Assembly (NCBI GenBank): GCA_017935565.1
Contig: JAGBHK010000022.1
Location: 1-64,000, forward strand
Direction: 5' to 3'
DNA length: 64,000 nt
From: Lachnospiraceae bacterium
GTDB taxonomy: Bacteria; Bacillota; Clostridia; Lachnospirales; Lachnospiraceae
A model generated the notes under the pieces. It saw nothing but the letters and a program-made list of their open reading frames with translations, was not told the DNA's origin and did no database searches. The translations under genes and the position numbers were made by a program. This document shows positions 63,189 to 64,000 of the stretch, one piece after another (the first letter of the stretch is position 1; every line of letters starts with the position of its first letter).

Positions 63189-63208
63189 ATGTAAAGTTAA
63201 CTTTACAT
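63189..63208 (+). promoter_or_regulatory. Candidate operator O1, 20-bp perfect palindrome
   Basis: ATGTAAAGTTAACTTTACAT is a perfect 20-bp palindrome placed just after the -10 box, at the transcription start region. It is the likely binding site of the XRE protein encoded next. Confidence 0.75.
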
Positions 63209-63241
63209 TACATTATAAGAAATGGAGATTATGGAAGCAAT

Positions 63242-63439
63242 ATGAAAAATAATCTTGAAAAATTAAGAAAAGAAAAAGGCATAAAACAAGAAGAACTAGC
63301 TTTGGCGATGGAGGTTTCGAGGCAAACCATAAGTTCCCTTGAAAGTGGAAAATATAATCCATCTATATTGCTGGCCTTTAAACTTGCCAAATTTTTTGAA
63401 ATGTCAATTGAAGAAATATTTATTTTTGAGGAGGATTAA
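63242..63439 (+). CDS. XRE family transcriptional regulator
   Basis: A 65-residue helix-turn-helix protein consisting of little more than the Cro/CI domain: MKNNLEKLRKEKGIKQEELALAMEVSRQTISSLESGKYNPSILLAFKLAKFF. The recognition helix region is VSRQTISSLESGKYNPS. ATG at 63242 lies after GGAG/GGAAG purines; an in-frame earlier codon would lie inside the promoter. It likely represses its own promoter via O1/O2 together with the downstream membrane gene. This YozG-like small type often pairs with membrane proteins. Confidence 0.9.
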   Translation: MKNNLEKLRKEKGIKQEELALAMEVSRQTISSLESGKYNPSILLAFKLAKFFEMSIEEIFIFEED

Positions 63440-63443
63440 TAGT

Positions 63444-63866
63444 ATGAAGTCAAGTGTGAAAAAATATGCAGTTATAGGTGTTATTTGTTGGGTGGTTAGT
63501 ACGTTTTTATTGATTTTATCCAGCCAAAATTCAGAATTTGGAATCGGAACTGTAGGTAAATATGTCATAGGGATAGTAGGAATAGTTTTCTTTTTGGTTG
63601 CATTTATTTGCATGTACAAAAGTATTACAGTATGGGTGGAAACAGACAAGGAAGCAAAGATAGAAGAAAACGATGAGCGAAATCAGCAGATAAGAGGCAA
63701 AGTTGCAGAGGATGTAAATGTATTTTCAGCTGTTGTTTTTGCTATAGTTATGATGATTCTGTTGATGAATAACCAGATTCTTGGTGTGATACTCATTGCT
63801 ATTGCTAATATTTTGATAAATTTATTCCAGACTTATAGATTTAAGAAATATAATGATGAGTTGTAG
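63444..63866 (+). CDS. Four-helix membrane protein, partner of the XRE gene
   Basis: A 140-residue protein starting at ATG 63444 behind GAGGAGGA, four bases after the XRE stop. Membrane helices at about 6-27, 36-57, 90-108 and 112-130; a charged cytoplasmic loop (KEAKIEENDERNQQIRGKVAED) lies between the second and third. The function is unknown. The tight coupling suggests a regulator/membrane-protein module. Confidence 0.85.
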   Translation: MKSSVKKYAVIGVICWVVSTFLLILSSQNSEFGIGTVGKYVIGIVGIVFFLVAFICMYKSITVWVETDKEAKIEENDERNQQIRGKVAEDVNVFSAVVFAIVMMILLMNNQILGVILIAIANILINLFQTYRFKKYNDEL

Positions 63867-63927
63867 AAAACTATTGTAATTTTTATAAAAATGTGTAAGT
63901 AATGAGTATAAAAGTTTGAAATTATGA

Positions 63928-63968
63928 ACTCGCATCAAACATTAAGAAATGTTTGATGTGAGTTTTTT
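63928..63968 (+). terminator. Terminator after the XRE-membrane protein operon
   Basis: ACTCGCATCAAACATT (63928-63943) pairs with AATGTTTGATGTGAGT (63948-63963) with one G-T pair, followed by TTTTTT. The last 32 bases of the window hold nothing recognisable. Confidence 0.9.
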
Positions 63969-64000
63969 ATTGATATATTAGATATTTGCGAAAATGTGAA

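Overview
The window is low-GC DNA that looks like a motile member of the Clostridia, most likely Lachnospiraceae. The evidence is a contiguous flagellar/chemotaxis operon in the clostridial order, with fliY, cheC, cheD, flhF, flhG, fapA and fliA at its end. A sporulation-type sigma factor of the SigK class, a T-box ahead of pheST, RNase J, IreB and YrzB homologs, and consensus TTGACA/TATAAT promoters agree with this. No species can be named from the sequence alone. Nearly all genes lie on the + strand; the one supported - strand gene is a small HPr-like protein at about 9.0-9.3 kb.

Layout. (1) 0-9 kb: the 3' part of dnaK, then dnaJ and a terminator; a small lipoprotein; three small or unassigned genes; and a tight run prmA-rsmE-cysteine desulfurase-thiI for protein, rRNA and tRNA modification. 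(2) 9-16 kb: a divergent HPr-like gene with a structured leader, then mtaB, ireB, ruvX, yrzB-like, RNase J, ylbF-like, a YceG/MltG-type membrane protein, and trmR-trhP for wobble uridine modification. (3) 16-23.4 kb: a SigK-like sigma factor whose start overlaps a terminator, a coiled-coil protein with a C-terminal J-domain, asnA, comM, dprA and topA. (4) 23.4-58 kb: about 40 co-oriented genes. The first block, flgB-flgE, builds the rod, MS ring, export ATPase, hook cap and hook. A terminator and possible promoter follow. The second block, from motA on, encodes the stator, switch, export gate, FlhF/FlhG, a PilZ protein, CheB/A/W/C/D, sigma-28 and FapA. It ends in five poorly characterised proteins, some membrane-anchored. 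(5) 58-61.9 kb: T-box leader and pheST. (6) 61.9-64 kb: a repeat-bearing lipoprotein, and an XRE regulator plus four-helix membrane protein behind a near-perfect promoter flanked by matching palindromes.

How it fits together. The operon should produce the motility apparatus and a CheY-based chemotaxis pathway with CheC and FliY as CheY-P phosphatases. No receptors, CheR or flagellin lie inside the window. The other genes are mostly housekeeping functions in translation, tRNA modification, RNA decay and DNA uptake.

No wholly new system such as a defence island, CRISPR array or biosynthetic cluster is visible. The most interesting signals are regulatory: an SD-sequestering hairpin with an alternative pairing upstream of the HPr-like gene; a promoter aimed into a terminator just before the flagellar operon; a sigma-factor SD buried in a terminator arm; and paired 20-bp operators at the XRE gene. 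The uncharacterised tail of the flagellar operon also deserves attention, especially a Ser/Glu-repeat protein ending in a YceG-like domain.
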